61,909 bases of DNA from Bacteroidota bacterium (lineage in GTDB: Bacteria > Bacteroidota > Bacteroidia > Chitinophagales > Chitinophagaceae), in NCBI GenBank assembly GCA_016868455.1, contig VGGV01000015.1, forward strand, positions 1 to 61,909. Reading direction: 5' to 3'. Below are positions 26,130-36,233 of the stretch, one piece after another. Numbering within the stretch: position 1 is the stretch's first letter; every line of letters begins with the position of its first letter. The notes below the pieces were generated by a model. The model ran no database searches, was not told the origin of the DNA, and saw nothing but the letters and a program-made list of their open reading frames with translations. The position numbers and the translations under genes were made by a program.

Positions 26130-26950
26130 TCACTCTTGAAGGCTTAATGATACTTTGCTTTGTGTCCTTAATGACATCATGCCTGTTGGTATAGTTTCCT
26201 GTGTCCCTTCATATGAAAGCCATCTTCCTTTTGTTATTGAAAATTTTCCAATTGCTTTATGTTTGAACTCCATTAGAATATTATCCTTTTTTTTGGATAA
26301 GAAACCTCCACCTTTGCCTGAGACATATTCAATCAAGTCATAACTGATAATGGCAATCATCTCATTATTGATTCTTGATATGTCAGTAAGAGTGACTGAG
26401 TTTAATTTATAGGCAGAGTCACAAATAAATCCTTCGTTAAAAAAGATATAGTTAAAGTCAACTGGCCAGCTGTCGCCAATCTTTATTTTCTTATTAGGGA
26501 GTTGAAAATAAAAGGCAAGATAGTTTGTCTGGGGTGAGTAAAAGCTGTGCATTACACCATTGTCATACACAGAACCACGGAGTACGGTATCACCGGGAGT
26601 TGATTTTCTCCATATTAGAGCCGTCGAGGTGTCTGCTCCGATCGGCCTGATTGATTCGTTATACGTAACCCAATCTATGTTTATGATATTTTTTCTTTTT
26701 TTAGTCAAGTTGCAAATAAAAGTGTCAGTTCCTGAGTAGGAGTCTTTCGGGCCGTAAAAAAATCCTTTATGTTCAATAAAAATTGTGAAGTGTCGGATTT
26801 TTTGTTAGAAAGTACATCCTGATGGATTGTGACCGCATAAGTCCGTGTTTCATTTGGTTCAATTTTCCATCTCAGGAAAACGCTGTCAGAGTTTTGCCCT
26901 TTGCAAAGTGATTGTAATAAGAGTGTCAATATGACTAAGAGAACTTTCAT
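26130..26950 (-). pseudogene. Secreted protein of unknown function, frameshifted
   Basis: A signal peptide (MKVLLVILTLLLQSLCKGQ) and 81 residues end at TGA (26705-26707), while a second frame, opening with TTG at 26708, gives 192 more residues to 26130. The two overlap by TTGA and neither looks complete: the second has no signal peptide and the first ends in mid-strand. Adding one base at the junction would give one protein of about 273 residues (LLFAT-LTKKRKN). The mature part has beta-rich segments such as NYLAFYFQLPNKKIKIGDSW. No family is recognised. Frameshift mutation is likelier than overlapping genes; no slippery heptamer is seen at the junction. Confidence 0.65.
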
Positions 26951-27005
26951 TCACAGGTTGAAAAATTGATTGCTGCCATCTCACCGATTTGTATACCTCT
27001 TGTTC

Positions 27006-27013
27006 CAAATTTA
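27006..27013 (-). promoter_or_regulatory. -7 promoter box TAAATTTG (minus strand)
   Basis: A perfect TAnnTTTG on the minus strand, with TTG about 18 bp upstream as a possible -33, feeding the frameshifted secreted-protein gene that starts at 26950. Confidence 0.5.
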
Positions 27014-27046
27014 AATGATTTTGATTTTCAATCTGAACAAGAAACT

Positions 27047-27077
27047 AAAAGCCCCTTCAGAAAATGAAGGGGCTTTT
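27047..27077 (-). terminator. Strong bidirectional-type terminator after the M1 peptidase
   Basis: AAAAGCCCCTTCA and TGAAGGGGCTTTT form a 13-bp perfect stem around GAAAA, immediately after the M1 peptidase stop. Confidence 0.88.
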
Positions 27078-27079
27078 GG

Positions 27080-29050
27080 TCAAAACGCTTTCTTCTTCCA
27101 GGTATTATTCGCCCGGTCCCATTCGGGCAGTTTTTTATCGGGGTCCAGTATCACTTCCTTTACTTCCGTAGTGGTGGGCACATCAAATATCCACACAGCG
27201 CCACGCTGCCATATTTCCACCGGCAGGTTCAGTTTATGTTCCTTGCCATTGGTTTCTTTTACCAGCACGGTTACCGGCATGGGCATTTTCTCTAAATTTT
27301 CAATGGATATTTCTGCACCGTTGGCCGGTTCATCCTTTACATACTTTACAGCCTTTACTGTTTGGTCAAGGCGCCAGGCGTTGAGCACCCATGCCCGCCA
27401 GAACCAACCCAGGTCTTCGCCGGAAACATTTTCCATGGTATGAAAGAAATCCCATGGCGTGGGATGTTTGAAAGCCCAGCGGTGAATATACTCCCTGAAA
27501 GCAGCTTCAAAACGTTCTTTGCCAAGCACAACATCTCTTAATGCTGTAAGCATTTGCGCCGGCTTCAAATAGGCGGCAATGCTGAGGTTATCCTGCTGTA
27601 TCACTTCCGGGATATGATACAGTCCATCCATCTCATCGCCAAAACTGTATTTTACCATAAAGGATGAATTGGGGTCGGCAAAAAAGCCGCCTTCTTTAAA
27701 TTCTCCGTTGTTAAATGCTTCGGTAGAGCCATCATTGATAAAGGTGTTGAAACCTTCATCCATCCAGGCATACTTTCTTTCATTACTGCCCACAATCATC
27801 GGGAACCAGGTATGGCCGAACTCATGATCCGTTACGCCCCACAATCCCGATCCGGATGCACCGGCGCTGCAGAAAACGATGCCGGGGTATTCCATACCGC
27901 CCACGATGCCCGCCACATTGGTGGCAGCGGGATAGGGATACTCGGACCATTTTTTTGAGTAATGTTCAATACTTGCTTTTACAAATTCGGTGGAGCGCTG
28001 CCATCCGTTCTTCTTTATGCTTTTGGCCGGGTAGGCGCTGATGGCAAGACATTTTTTTCCGCTTGGCAAATTAATTTTCGCTGCATCCAGTACAAAGGCT
28101 TTGCTTGCAGCCCATGCCACATCCCTTGTATTGGTAATTTTAAATTTCCAGGTCAGGCTGGCTTGTTTGGGTCTTGAAGCAGGGTTGGTTACTTCCTGGT
28201 CGCTGCGGATAGTTACTGTTTTATCGCTGGCTTTGGCGGCATCCCACCTCTTCATTTGTTCGGCCGTGTAACATTCCTGCGGGTTCAGCAGCTCGCCGGA
28301 GCCAACAACAATCAGGTCGGCAGGAGCGGTTACGGTAAAATCAATATCGCCAAATTCAAGATAAAACTCACCGGCGCCCACATAGGGCATGGTATTCCAT
28401 CCCTGTATATCATCATACACACACATCCGGGGAAACCATTGCGCCACTTCATATATCCACCCGTTTTTTGCCAGTTTACGGCCCATCCTGTCTGTACCAT
28501 ATTCAGGAACGGTGAATTCAAACTGGATAACCAGTTTTGTTTTACCGCCGCCCGCTTTCAAAGCTTCGGGCAGCCATGCCTGCATGCGGGTATCGGTAAT
28601 AATGTATTTAGGTGTAAACGATTTTCCGCTGCTTTCACCCAAAACAGATTTAATGATATAGCCATCAGTAAATTTTGCGTTGGCCCAGCGGCCGCCGGTT
28701 TCTGTGGTGGTGGCAGAGCCCCGGGAATCTTTTTTATAAATGTTCTGGTCAAGCTGTAACCAGAGAAATTTCAGATTATCGGGACTGTTGTTTGTGTACA
28801 GGATCTCCACTGTACCGCTTACACTGTGTTTCCCGGTATCAAGAGTACAGTTGATCTTATAATCTGCCCTGTTTTGCCAGTATCTGGGGCCGGGTTCTCC
28901 GCTGGCGCTGCGGAAATCATTACCGGGATAAGGATAAAACTGGGGATTGAATGCTTCTTTGTGGTCATAAATGGAAACAATCGTTTGATTTTGTCCGTAT
29001 GAAATAAAGAGCAGGGAAAAAGTTACAATGCTCAATACTGATTTCTTCAT
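27080..29050 (-). CDS. Secreted M1 family metallopeptidase
   Basis: 656 residues with a signal peptide (to about SYGQ, residue 19). Aminopeptidase N-like catalytic parts: exopeptidase motif GGMEY (about 384-388), zinc motif HEFGH (409-413) and the distal Glu in WMDEGFNTF (about 432). The order and spacing are those of M1 peptidases; an N-terminal beta domain precedes and a helical tail follows. Likely a periplasmic or surface peptidase in peptide scavenging. The transcript ends at the terminator at 27047. Confidence 0.92.
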   Translation of the reverse strand: MKKSVLSIVTFSLLFISYGQNQTIVSIYDHKEAFNPQFYPYPGNDFRSASGEPGPRYWQNRADYKINCTLDTGKHSVSGTVEILYTNNSPDNLKFLWLQLDQNIYKKDSRGSATTTETGGRWANAKFTDGYIIKSVLGESSGKSFTPKYIITDTRMQAWLPEALKAGGGKTKLVIQFEFTVPEYGTDRMGRKLAKNGWIYEVAQWFPRMCVYDDIQGWNTMPYVGAGEFYLEFGDIDFTVTAPADLIVVGSGELLNPQECYTAEQMKRWDAAKASDKTVTIRSDQEVTNPASRPKQASLTWKFKITNTRDVAWAASKAFVLDAAKINLPSGKKCLAISAYPAKSIKKNGWQRSTEFVKASIEHYSKKWSEYPYPAATNVAGIVGGMEYPGIVFCSAGASGSGLWGVTDHEFGHTWFPMIVGSNERKYAWMDEGFNTFINDGSTEAFNNGEFKEGGFFADPNSSFMVKYSFGDEMDGLYHIPEVIQQDNLSIAAYLKPAQMLTALRDVVLGKERFEAAFREYIHRWAFKHPTPWDFFHTMENVSGEDLGWFWRAWVLNAWRLDQTVKAVKYVKDEPANGAEISIENLEKMPMPVTVLVKETNGKEHKLNLPVEIWQRGAVWIFDVPTTTEVKEVILDPDKKLPEWDRANNTWKKKAF

Positions 29051-29159
29051 ATAGTACTTATTGTTTTATGGGTGAAAGATAATTGAAAACCCGGCTACCG
29101 CTCTACCGTTGAAAGGGTATTTGCAATATTTTAGTGAATGGGGTCATTTTTCTCAATAA

Positions 29160-29207
29160 AAGAGTCTCCGGGTACCGGGTGCTCATTGCCCATTGACTAT
29201 TGACCAT
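29160..29207. repeat. ATTGACTATTGACCATT-type repeat after the nucleotidyltransferase
   Basis: Near-tandem words CATTGCC, CATTGACTATTGACCATT directly after the nucleotidyltransferase stop codon; a dispersed repeat type. Nothing else is seen in the 157-bp gap. Confidence 0.45.
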
Positions 29208-29939
29208 TCACTTCGGAAACAGCGCTTCTGCCAATGCCACACTTTCCGGCTTGCCCACATCCACCAGCCGGTCGCCGGTATGGTCATACCCCATAATAAG
29301 ATGGACAGGTGCCAGTTTCAGGTACACATCAATTAAAGAAAATTTGCCGCTAAATCCGGCTTCCTCCGTCAGGCGGAAGATATCATATTCAAAAACAACT
29401 ACACAGCTATAAGCCTTTTCATGCTTCACTTCTTCTGCTGGCATTGCCATTTTTGTTTCACCGGTAGTATTGTTTATCCAGCCAATTAACCGGTAATCTT
29501 TATTGAAAAGCAGATTCCGGGATGTTTTGCGGCCGGTAATACCAAAGGAGATCAGTGCATGATTGGCAATATGAAAAGCAATCAGTTTGCTGATGTCAAG
29601 ATCAGTAAGAATATCTACATTGCAGGTAATAAATCTTTCGCCGGGAGTAAATAAACTATTTGCTTTGAGCAAGCCGCCGCCGGTTTCCAGCAGTTGATCT
29701 CTTTCATTGCTGATGATAACCCGGCTTCCCCAGCCTTTTGTTTTTTCAATGGCTTCTTCTATCTGCTCTGCAAAATGATGAACGTTAACAACAACATCTT
29801 TAATTCCGTACTGTTGAAGGTATTCGATATTGCGTTGCAGCAATGATTTGCCATTCACCAATGCGAGGGCTTTGGGATGTGAATCAGTCCAGGGTTTGAA
29901 CCGTGTGCCTAATCCTGCTGAGAAAATCATTACTTGCAT
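29208..29939 (-). CDS. Sugar-1-phosphate nucleotidyltransferase, MurU-like
   Basis: 243 residues with the N-terminal GLGTRFKPWTDSHPKAL signature of sugar nucleotidyltransferases, the metal-site segment TCNVDILTDLD and ETGGGLLKA. It closely resembles MurU, which makes UDP-MurNAc from MurNAc-1-phosphate in peptidoglycan recycling. The gene upstream on the same strand encodes a kinase domain like AmgK, the enzyme that makes that sugar phosphate, which supports the assignment. D-glycero-manno-heptose or mannose substrates cannot be excluded. Confidence 0.8.
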   Translation of the reverse strand: MQVMIFSAGLGTRFKPWTDSHPKALALVNGKSLLQRNIEYLQQYGIKDVVVNVHHFAEQIEEAIEKTKGWGSRVIISNERDQLLETGGGLLKANSLFTPGERFITCNVDILTDLDISKLIAFHIANHALISFGITGRKTSRNLLFNKDYRLIGWINNTTGETKMAMPAEEVKHEKAYSCVVVFEYDIFRLTEEAGFSGKFSLIDVYLKLAPVHLIMGYDHTGDRLVDVGKPESVALAEALFPK

Positions 29940-30034
29940 ACCTGAATTTTAACCGAAAAGAATATGAAAACGCTGGGTTAACGTAGAGGCTCTCTGCAAA
30001 ACCCCTTTATCTTCTTTTCTCTGCGGTGAAAAAA

Positions 30035-31501
30035 TTATTTCTTTTCCGGCAATGGGTTTTGCCATTTTTTTTCTTCCTGAACAATATGTTTTAGTTCAAT
30101 TTTCACTCTGAACTTGTTTTTTAAATGCCTTGCCAGCTCATCGGCTGCATACACACTGCGGTGCTGTCCGCCGGTACAGCCAAAACTCACCATCAGGCTT
30201 TCAAATCCTCTTTTGATGTACTCCTCAACGGTAGTATCAACAATATCAAATATGCTGTTTAAAAACTCCGGCATTTTGGTTTCCTGTTCCAGGTAATCCT
30301 TTACTTCTTTATCCCGGCCGGTCAGTGTTTTCATACTGTCAATTCGTCCCGGGTTCAGTAAACCGCGGCAGTCAAACACAAACCCGCCCCCGTTACCTGT
30401 TTCATCGTCCGGAATACCGCCGTTGCGATAAGAAAAGCTGCAGATCTTTACTATCAGCGGAGTATCTGCATTTGCCTGTGTGGGGGTAAACTGCCGGATG
30501 ATCTCACTGGCTACGCAGATGTCCAGCACTTTTCTGAATTCGGGTACAGCGATGCCCACACTTTGTTTGCCGAAAAACGCCCCAAGGTTTTTTAACGCCA
30601 TCGGGATGCTGGTGAGGAACTGCGCCTTTCTTTCAAACAATCCCCTGAAACCATAGGCGCCTAATACCTGAAGCAGGCGTATCAGCACATAGCCATTAAA
30701 CTGGCTGCGGAAAATGGTCCGGTCAATTTTTTTCCCAATCGTTTTTTCAAATGAACTCATGTAATCTTCCAGCAGGTCATTTTTCCAGTCTTCCGGCAAA
30801 TTGGCCCTTGCCTGCCAGAGCAGGGAAGCCACATCATACTGCGGGGCGCCCTTCATGCCGCCCTGGTAGTCTATGAAATAAGGCTGCTTTCCTTTAATCA
30901 TGATATTCCGGCTTTGAAAATCCCGGAACATAAAGTATTTATATTCGGTATGAGTGAGGTAGTTGCTCAATGCTTCAAAGTCATCAATCAGTTTTTGTTT
31001 GTCATAGGGTTTTCGAAGCGCATCAAGAAAGTAATATTTAAAATAAAGAAGGTCTGCCATGATCGCCTGCTTGCCAAACTCTTTATTGGTCAGGCATTTA
31101 CTGTAATCCAGTTTTTCATCGCCTTTCACCTGCAGCAGGGCCAGATTCTCCAGGCTTTTTCTGAAAAGCTCATATACTGCATCAGTAAGCCCTTTTGTTT
31201 CCAGGTGGTTCAGCAGGGAGGTATCACCCAAATCCCCCTGCAGGTAAAACAGTTTATCAGCGCTTACGGACAGAATTTCCGGAACAGCAAGATTTTTACT
31301 GCTGAATTTTTCAGTGAAGTAAATAAACGTTTCATTTTCTTTGATGTTGGCGCCGTAAGTTCCTATAACTGAACCGCCATTTCCATGAAGGCGGAAATAA
31401 CGCCGCTCACTGCCGCTCTGCGGAAGAACATCTACAGAAAGGGGTGCGCCGCCAGCCCAATCCCGGTATAATGCTGCTATTGATTCAACAAGATGCTGCA
31501 T
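30035..31501 (-). CDS. AmgK-like sugar kinase fused to a RapZ C-terminal domain
   Basis: 488 residues in two domains. Residues about 1-330 are an aminoglycoside-phosphotransferase fold kinase like AmgK (anomeric MurNAc/GlcNAc kinase): catalytic loop MFRDFQSRNIMI and metal Asp in FIDYQGG. Residues about 345-488 match the C-terminal domain of RapZ: KICSFSYRNGGIPDD, FVFDCRGLLNPG, LTGRDKEVKDYLE, and VSFGCTGGQHRSVYAADELA. In E. coli RapZ that domain binds GlcN6P and the small RNA GlmZ to control amino-sugar synthesis. The fusion, next to a MurU-like gene, suggests a link between cell-wall sugar salvage and sensing. Start ATG 31501; a TACATTTG box lies 5 bp upstream. Confidence 0.87.
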   Translation of the reverse strand: MQHLVESIAALYRDWAGGAPLSVDVLPQSGSERRYFRLHGNGGSVIGTYGANIKENETFIYFTEKFSSKNLAVPEILSVSADKLFYLQGDLGDTSLLNHLETKGLTDAVYELFRKSLENLALLQVKGDEKLDYSKCLTNKEFGKQAIMADLLYFKYYFLDALRKPYDKQKLIDDFEALSNYLTHTEYKYFMFRDFQSRNIMIKGKQPYFIDYQGGMKGAPQYDVASLLWQARANLPEDWKNDLLEDYMSSFEKTIGKKIDRTIFRSQFNGYVLIRLLQVLGAYGFRGLFERKAQFLTSIPMALKNLGAFFGKQSVGIAVPEFRKVLDICVASEIIRQFTPTQANADTPLIVKICSFSYRNGGIPDDETGNGGGFVFDCRGLLNPGRIDSMKTLTGRDKEVKDYLEQETKMPEFLNSIFDIVDTTVEEYIKRGFESLMVSFGCTGGQHRSVYAADELARHLKNKFRVKIELKHIVQEEKKWQNPLPEKK

Positions 31502-31505
31502 CAGG

Positions 31506-31513
31506 CAAATGTA
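31506..31513 (-). promoter_or_regulatory. -7 promoter box TACATTTG (minus strand)
   Basis: A perfect TAnnTTTG reading toward the kinase-RapZ gene, ending 5 bp before its ATG, which predicts a leaderless or nearly leaderless mRNA. Confidence 0.45.
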
Positions 31514-31570
31514 GGTAACCACCTGCAATTGCGGTGGTTGCCGGGGCTAACAGGCATAAGCTTTTTAAGT

Positions 31571-31578
31571 TAAATTTG
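31571..31578 (+). promoter_or_regulatory. -7 promoter box TAAATTTG for icmF
   Basis: A perfect TAnnTTTG 17 bp upstream of the icmF ATG, in the divergent gap shared with the kinase-RapZ gene. Confidence 0.55.
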
Positions 31579-31594
31579 CACTTTACTGTTATTT

Positions 31595-34500
31595 ATGGGC
31601 TATTCTCCTACCAATAAGGTTCGTATAGTTACGGCAGCCAGTCTTTTTGACGGGCATGATGCTGCTATCAACATCATGCGACGCATCATGCAGAGCAAAG
31701 GCGCTGAGATCATTCATCTTGGTCACAACCGTTCAGTAAAAGAAATAGTGGAAACGGCTATTGAGGAAGACGTGCAGGGAATTGCCATTACCAGTTACCA
31801 GGGCGGCCATGTGGAGTTCTTTAAATATATGAAAGACCTGCTGGAGGAAAACGGCTGCGGCCATATCAAAATATTCGGCGGCGGCGGCGGTACCATTTTG
31901 CCCGATGAAATTGAAGAACTGCATCAATATGGCATCACCAGAATTTATAGCCCGGATGACGGAAGAAAAATGGGACTGGAGGGAATGATCGAGGATGTAA
32001 TCAGGCAATGTGATCTGCAACTGAACGGAAAAACAGACTTTAAAACGCCGCTGAAATTAGAAGAGGTAAAAGATATAAGAAAAATTGCAAGAGAAATTAC
32101 AAATGTTGAGAAGGGAACACAGCCGGGAGCCGGGAGTCGGGAGCCGGGAGTTAGTACGATTCCCGTACTGGGCATAACAGGAACGGGTGGGGCAGGCAAA
32201 TCATCTGTGACCGATGAAATCGTCCGGCGGTTTCTTAACAATTTTACTAATAAAACGATTGCCGTTATTTCGGTTGATCCTTCCAAGAAAAAAACAGGCG
32301 GGGCGTTGCTGGGCGACCGGATAAGGATGAACTCCATCAACCACCCCCGGGCATATATGCGCAGCCTTGCCACAAGGGATGATAACACGGCACTGAGCCG
32401 TGCCGTACAGGAAGCAATTGTTATCTGCAGGACTGCCGGTTTTGATTTTATTATTCTTGAATCGGCCGGGGTGGGACAAAGCGATGCCAGCATCCTGGAT
32501 TACTGCGATGTAAGCATGTATGTGATGACGCCTGAATACGGCGCTGCATCACAACTGGAAAAGATAAATATGCTGGACTATGCGGATATCGTCTGCATCA
32601 ACAAATTTGACAAAGCAGGCGCATTGGATGCGCTGGCAGATGTAAGGAAGCAATACAAAAGAAACCACCAGTTGTTTACAGCTAAAAATGAAGAACTTCC
32701 CATTATAGGTACTATGGCCAGTAAATTCAATGATGATGGAGTGAACCATCTTTTTGAACTGATGCTGAAGAAAATTGAAGCTAAAACAAAACTTACATTT
32801 GGGGAATTTCATTTTTCAGAAACGGCCAAAGTGTCGCAGGCGGTGATCCCTGCCAGCAGGGTGCGTTATCTGTCAGAAATTTCAGAGAATAACCGTGATT
32901 ATGACCAGCTGGTAAAAGACCAGTCGGCGATGGCTTCTACATTATACCAATTAAGCGGTTCTTTAGACACACTAAAGAGTAATGCTGATAAAAGTTTGCT
33001 TGGCATTATTCAAAAGCAGATTGAATTTTATACAGAACAACTGACACCGGTTGCCAGGAAACTCATCACTAACTGGCCAAACAAAACAACGGAATACCAG
33101 AAGGATTTCTACGAATACACGGTAAGGGATAAAGTGATTAAGCAGGCCATGACCACTAAAAGCCTGAGCGGAACAAGAATCCCCAAAGTGGTGTTACCTA
33201 AATACAAAGACTGGGGAGATATACTGAAATGGCAGGCGCAGGAAAATGTTCCGGGTCATTTCCCCTTTACCGCCGGAGTGTTTCCATTAAAAAGAGAAGG
33301 AGAAGATCCGACAAGAATGTTTGCCGGTGAGGGCGGGCCGGAAAGAACCAATAAAAGGTTTCATTATGTAAGCATTGATCAGCCTGCCAAAAGACTGTCA
33401 ACCGCATTTGACAGCGTAACGTTGTACGGAGAAGATCCGGATCATCGCCCCGATATTTACGGGAAAGTGGGCAATAGCGGCGTCAGCATCGCCACTGTTG
33501 ATGATGCAAAAAAACTTTACAGCGGCTTTGACCTCTGTGACCCGAAGACATCGGTATCCATGACCATTAACGGGCCGGCGCCGATGCTTCTCGCTTTCTT
33601 TATGAATGCAGCCATTGACCAGCAGTGTGAAAAATGGATTGAAGAAAATGGTAAATGGGATATGGTGAAGAATACATTGAAGAAAAAATATCCTGTTGGC
33701 AATATGCCTGTTTATAACAATCCTTCTTTTCCCGGCAAGTTACCCGAAGGCAACAATGGCCTGGGTTTGAAATTACTGGGTTTAAGCGGTGACGAAGTAT
33801 TGCCAGCTGATGTTTACAGAGAATGCAAGGAAGCAGCATTGCAGCAGGCAAGGGGAACTGTACAGGCTGATATTCTGAAAGAAGACCAGGCCCAGAACAC
33901 CTGTATTTTCTCCACCGAATTTGCACTGAAGCTGATGGGGGATGTGCAGGAATATTTTATTCTGAATAAGGTCCGCAATTTCTATTCCGTTTCCATCAGC
34001 GGTTATCATATCGCCGAAGCAGGCGCTAACCCCATTACGCAATTAGCCTTTACACTGGCCAATGGATTTACGTATGTTGAATATTACCTGAGCCGGGGAA
34101 TGGATATTGATGATTTTGCACCCAACCTTTCCTTCTTCTTCAGTAATGGCATGGACCCTGAATACAGTGTGATTGGAAGGGTGGCCAGACGCATCTGGGC
34201 CAAAGCGATGAAGTATAAATATAAAGCCAACAAACGCAGCCAGATGCTGAAATACCATATTCAGACATCCGGAAGAAGTTTGCATGCACAGGAAATTGAT
34301 TTTAACGACATACGTACAACGCTGCAAGCCTTGTATGCTATTTATGATAACTGCAACTCCCTTCATACCAATGCCTATGATGAAGCCATTACAACACCGA
34401 CTGAAGAAAGTGTGAGACGGGCAATGGCGATACAGTTAATCATCAACCGGGAATTAGGCTCTGCCAAAACAGAAAATTTTATACAGGGCTCATTCGCCAT

Positions 34501-34951
34501 CGAAGAACTGACCGACCTGGTGGAGGAAGCTGTACTCGCAGAGTTTGACCGCATTACCGAGCGGGGCGGTGTACTCGGCGCTATGGAAAGAATGTACCAG
34601 CGCAATAAAATACAGGAAGAAAGCCTGTATTATGAACACCAGAAGCATACCGGCGAATTGCCCCTGATAGGGGTAAACACATTCCTGAACAAAAAAGGTT
34701 CTCCCACTATTATTCCTTCTGAAGTGATACGCAGCACCCCGGAAGAAAAAGAGCAGCAGATAAATAACCTGAAGGCATTCTGGAAGCGGAATGAACATAA
34801 ATCGGCCGCAATGCTGAAGCGGTTACAAACAGTAGCCATCAATAACGGCAATCTTTTTGCGGAGTTGATGGAAACTGTAAAATATTGTTCACTGGGCCAA
34901 ATTACACATGCTTTGTATGAAGTGGGCGGGCAATACAGGAGGAATATGTAA
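31595..34951 (+). CDS. icmF: Fused acyl-CoA mutase with B12, GTPase chaperone and mutase domains (IcmF)
   Basis: 1118 residues in the IcmF order. A B12-binding domain (about 1-145) begins with [18 protein letters not shown], which carries the Co-ligand His. A MeaI/ArgK-type GTPase (about 185-400) has the P-loop [10 protein letters not shown] and NKFD. The C-terminal TIM-barrel mutase (about 530-1050) includes [22 protein letters not shown] in two parts and [11 protein letters not shown]. It interconverts isobutyryl-CoA and n-butyryl-CoA, and some members act on pivalyl- or isovaleryl-CoA. A repeat-encoded stretch PGAGSREPG is inserted near residue 177, in the linker between B12 and GTPase domains. 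Confidence 0.94.
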   Translation: MGYSPTNKVRIVTAASLFDGHDAAINIMRRIMQSKGAEIIHLGHNRSVKEIVETAIEEDVQGIAITSYQGGHVEFFKYMKDLLEENGCGHIKIFGGGGGTILPDEIEELHQYGITRIYSPDDGRKMGLEGMIEDVIRQCDLQLNGKTDFKTPLKLEEVKDIRKIAREITNVEKGTQPGAGSREPGVSTIPVLGITGTGGAGKSSVTDEIVRRFLNNFTNKTIAVISVDPSKKKTGGALLGDRIRMNSINHPRAYMRSLATRDDNTALSRAVQEAIVICRTAGFDFIILESAGVGQSDASILDYCDVSMYVMTPEYGAASQLEKINMLDYADIVCINKFDKAGALDALADVRKQYKRNHQLFTAKNEELPIIGTMASKFNDDGVNHLFELMLKKIEAKTKLTFGEFHFSETAKVSQAVIPASRVRYLSEISENNRDYDQLVKDQSAMASTLYQLSGSLDTLKSNADKSLLGIIQKQIEFYTEQLTPVARKLITNWPNKTTEYQKDFYEYTVRDKVIKQAMTTKSLSGTRIPKVVLPKYKDWGDILKWQAQENVPGHFPFTAGVFPLKREGEDPTRMFAGEGGPERTNKRFHYVSIDQPAKRLSTAFDSVTLYGEDPDHRPDIYGKVGNSGVSIATVDDAKKLYSGFDLCDPKTSVSMTINGPAPMLLAFFMNAAIDQQCEKWIEENGKWDMVKNTLKKKYPVGNMPVYNNPSFPGKLPEGNNGLGLKLLGLSGDEVLPADVYRECKEAALQQARGTVQADILKEDQAQNTCIFSTEFALKLMGDVQEYFILNKVRNFYSVSISGYHIAEAGANPITQLAFTLANGFTYVEYYLSRGMDIDDFAPNLSFFFSNGMDPEYSVIGRVARRIWAKAMKYKYKANKRSQMLKYHIQTSGRSLHAQEIDFNDIRTTLQALYAIYDNCNSLHTNAYDEAITTPTEESVRRAMAIQLIINRELGSAKTENFIQGSFAIEELTDLVEEAVLAEFDRITERGGVLGAMERMYQRNKIQEESLYYEHQKHTGELPLIGVNTFLNKKGSPTIIPSEVIRSTPEEKEQQINNLKAFWKRNEHKSAAMLKRLQTVAINNGNLFAELMETVKYCSLGQITHALYEVGGQYRRNM
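32122..32150 (+). repeat. In-frame 7-bp tandem repeat in icmF
   Basis: Four GCCGGGA-like units (one GTCGGGA) and a trailing G. Falls in an interdomain linker of the protein. Confidence 0.7.
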
Positions 34952-34969
34952 TCGTCCTGTATTTTCAGC

Positions 34970-34977
34970 TACCTTCG
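34970..34977 (+). promoter_or_regulatory. -7 promoter box TACCTTCG for the helicase
   Basis: A TAnnTTCG variant in the 47-bp gap after icmF, 22 bp before the TTG start. Confidence 0.45.
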
Positions 34978-34998
34978 CTCCTTAAAAAAAGAACCGAA

Positions 34999-36216
34999 TT
35001 GCGATTTACCGATTTCAAATTTCATCCGAACCTGCTTGAAGGCATTGAGGCATCCAACTATGAAACGGCCACCCCGGTGCAGGAACAGGTTATTCCCCCA
35101 ATACTCGAAGGCCGGGATGTGATTGCCTCCGCACAAACCGGAACAGGAAAAACAGCCGCTTTTTTATTGCCCGTCATGGACCGCCTGCTGCAAAACCATG
35201 TGGACGGGCAAACCGGCGCATTGATAGTTGTGCCTACAAGGGAACTGGCTATTCAAATCTCACAACATATTGAGGGGCTTTCTTATTTTACCCACCTGAG
35301 TTCAATTGCCATTTACGGGGGCAGCGGCGGCGATAATTTTATCGCTGAGAAAAAGGCATTGCAGAATGGGGCGGACATTATTGTCTGCACACCCGGTCGT
35401 ATGATAGCCCACCTGAACATGGGTTATGTAAATATGAAAGGCCTGCAGTTCCTGGTGCTGGATGAAGCGGACCGCATGCTCGATATGGGTTTCCTGGATG
35501 ATATTACTAAGATCATCAAGACCCTGCCTGCAAAAAGACAGAATCTGTTGTTCTCTGCCACCATGCCGGAAAAAATCAGGCAGCTTGCGAAGAGGATTTT
35601 GCATCATCCTGCAGAAATTAATATCGCCATTGCCAAACCGCCGGAAAAAGTGGTACAAAAGGCATTTGTGGTGTATGAGCCGCAAAAACTTCCTTTAATA
35701 AAAAAACTGCTGAAAGAAACGCCGTATAAAAATGCACTGGTGTTTTGCAGCCGAAAGCAAACGGTGAAACAACTGACAAGAGAACTGAAACACGGAAAAA
35801 TAAATGTAGCAGAAATTCACAGCGATCTGGAACAGGCAGAAAGGGAAAATGTGCTGGGCGCATTCACAGCAGGCCGTATTCCTGTGATGGTGGCCACCGA
35901 TATTCTCAGCCGCGGTATTGATATTGACACCATTGACCTGGTGATCAATTATGATGTGCCTGGCGATGGTGAAGATTATGTGCATCGCATAGGCCGGACA
36001 GCCAGGGCTGAAGCCGACGGTGTTGCATACACTTTGGTGGGAGAAAAGGAGCAGAATAAATTCGCTTCGATAGAAAAACTGATTGACAAAGAAGTAGAGA
36101 AAGGATTGGTTCCGCAGGAATTAGGGCCCGTACCCGCCTATTCACCCCGGTATAAAAACAGCCGTAGCGGGCCAAAAAGAAGATTTTACCGTAATCCTAA
36201 CAGCCATAAAAAATAA
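34999..36216 (+). CDS. rhlE: DEAD-box RNA helicase, RhlE-like
   Basis: 405 residues with all helicase motifs: Q motif near YETATPVQEQ, AQTGTGKTAAF (I), PTRELAIQI (Ia), VLDEADRMLDMGF (II), LLFSATMP (III), VATDILSRGIDI (V) and HRIGRTARAE (VI). A basic tail (KNSRSGPKRRFYRN) follows. RhlE-type enzymes act in ribosome assembly and RNA decay. The only sensible start is TTG at 34999 (MRFTDFKFHPN). Confidence 0.93.
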   Translation: MRFTDFKFHPNLLEGIEASNYETATPVQEQVIPPILEGRDVIASAQTGTGKTAAFLLPVMDRLLQNHVDGQTGALIVVPTRELAIQISQHIEGLSYFTHLSSIAIYGGSGGDNFIAEKKALQNGADIIVCTPGRMIAHLNMGYVNMKGLQFLVLDEADRMLDMGFLDDITKIIKTLPAKRQNLLFSATMPEKIRQLAKRILHHPAEINIAIAKPPEKVVQKAFVVYEPQKLPLIKKLLKETPYKNALVFCSRKQTVKQLTRELKHGKINVAEIHSDLEQAERENVLGAFTAGRIPVMVATDILSRGIDIDTIDLVINYDVPGDGEDYVHRIGRTARAEADGVAYTLVGEKEQNKFASIEKLIDKEVEKGLVPQELGPVPAYSPRYKNSRSGPKRRFYRNPNSHKK

Positions 36217-36233
36217 AAAAGTTAACTTTAAGG

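Noticed and set aside
26705-26708. Genuine overlapping gene pair coupled by TTGA
   Set aside because: Possible in principle, but the downstream frame lacks a leader and continues the same fold, so a frameshift is preferred.
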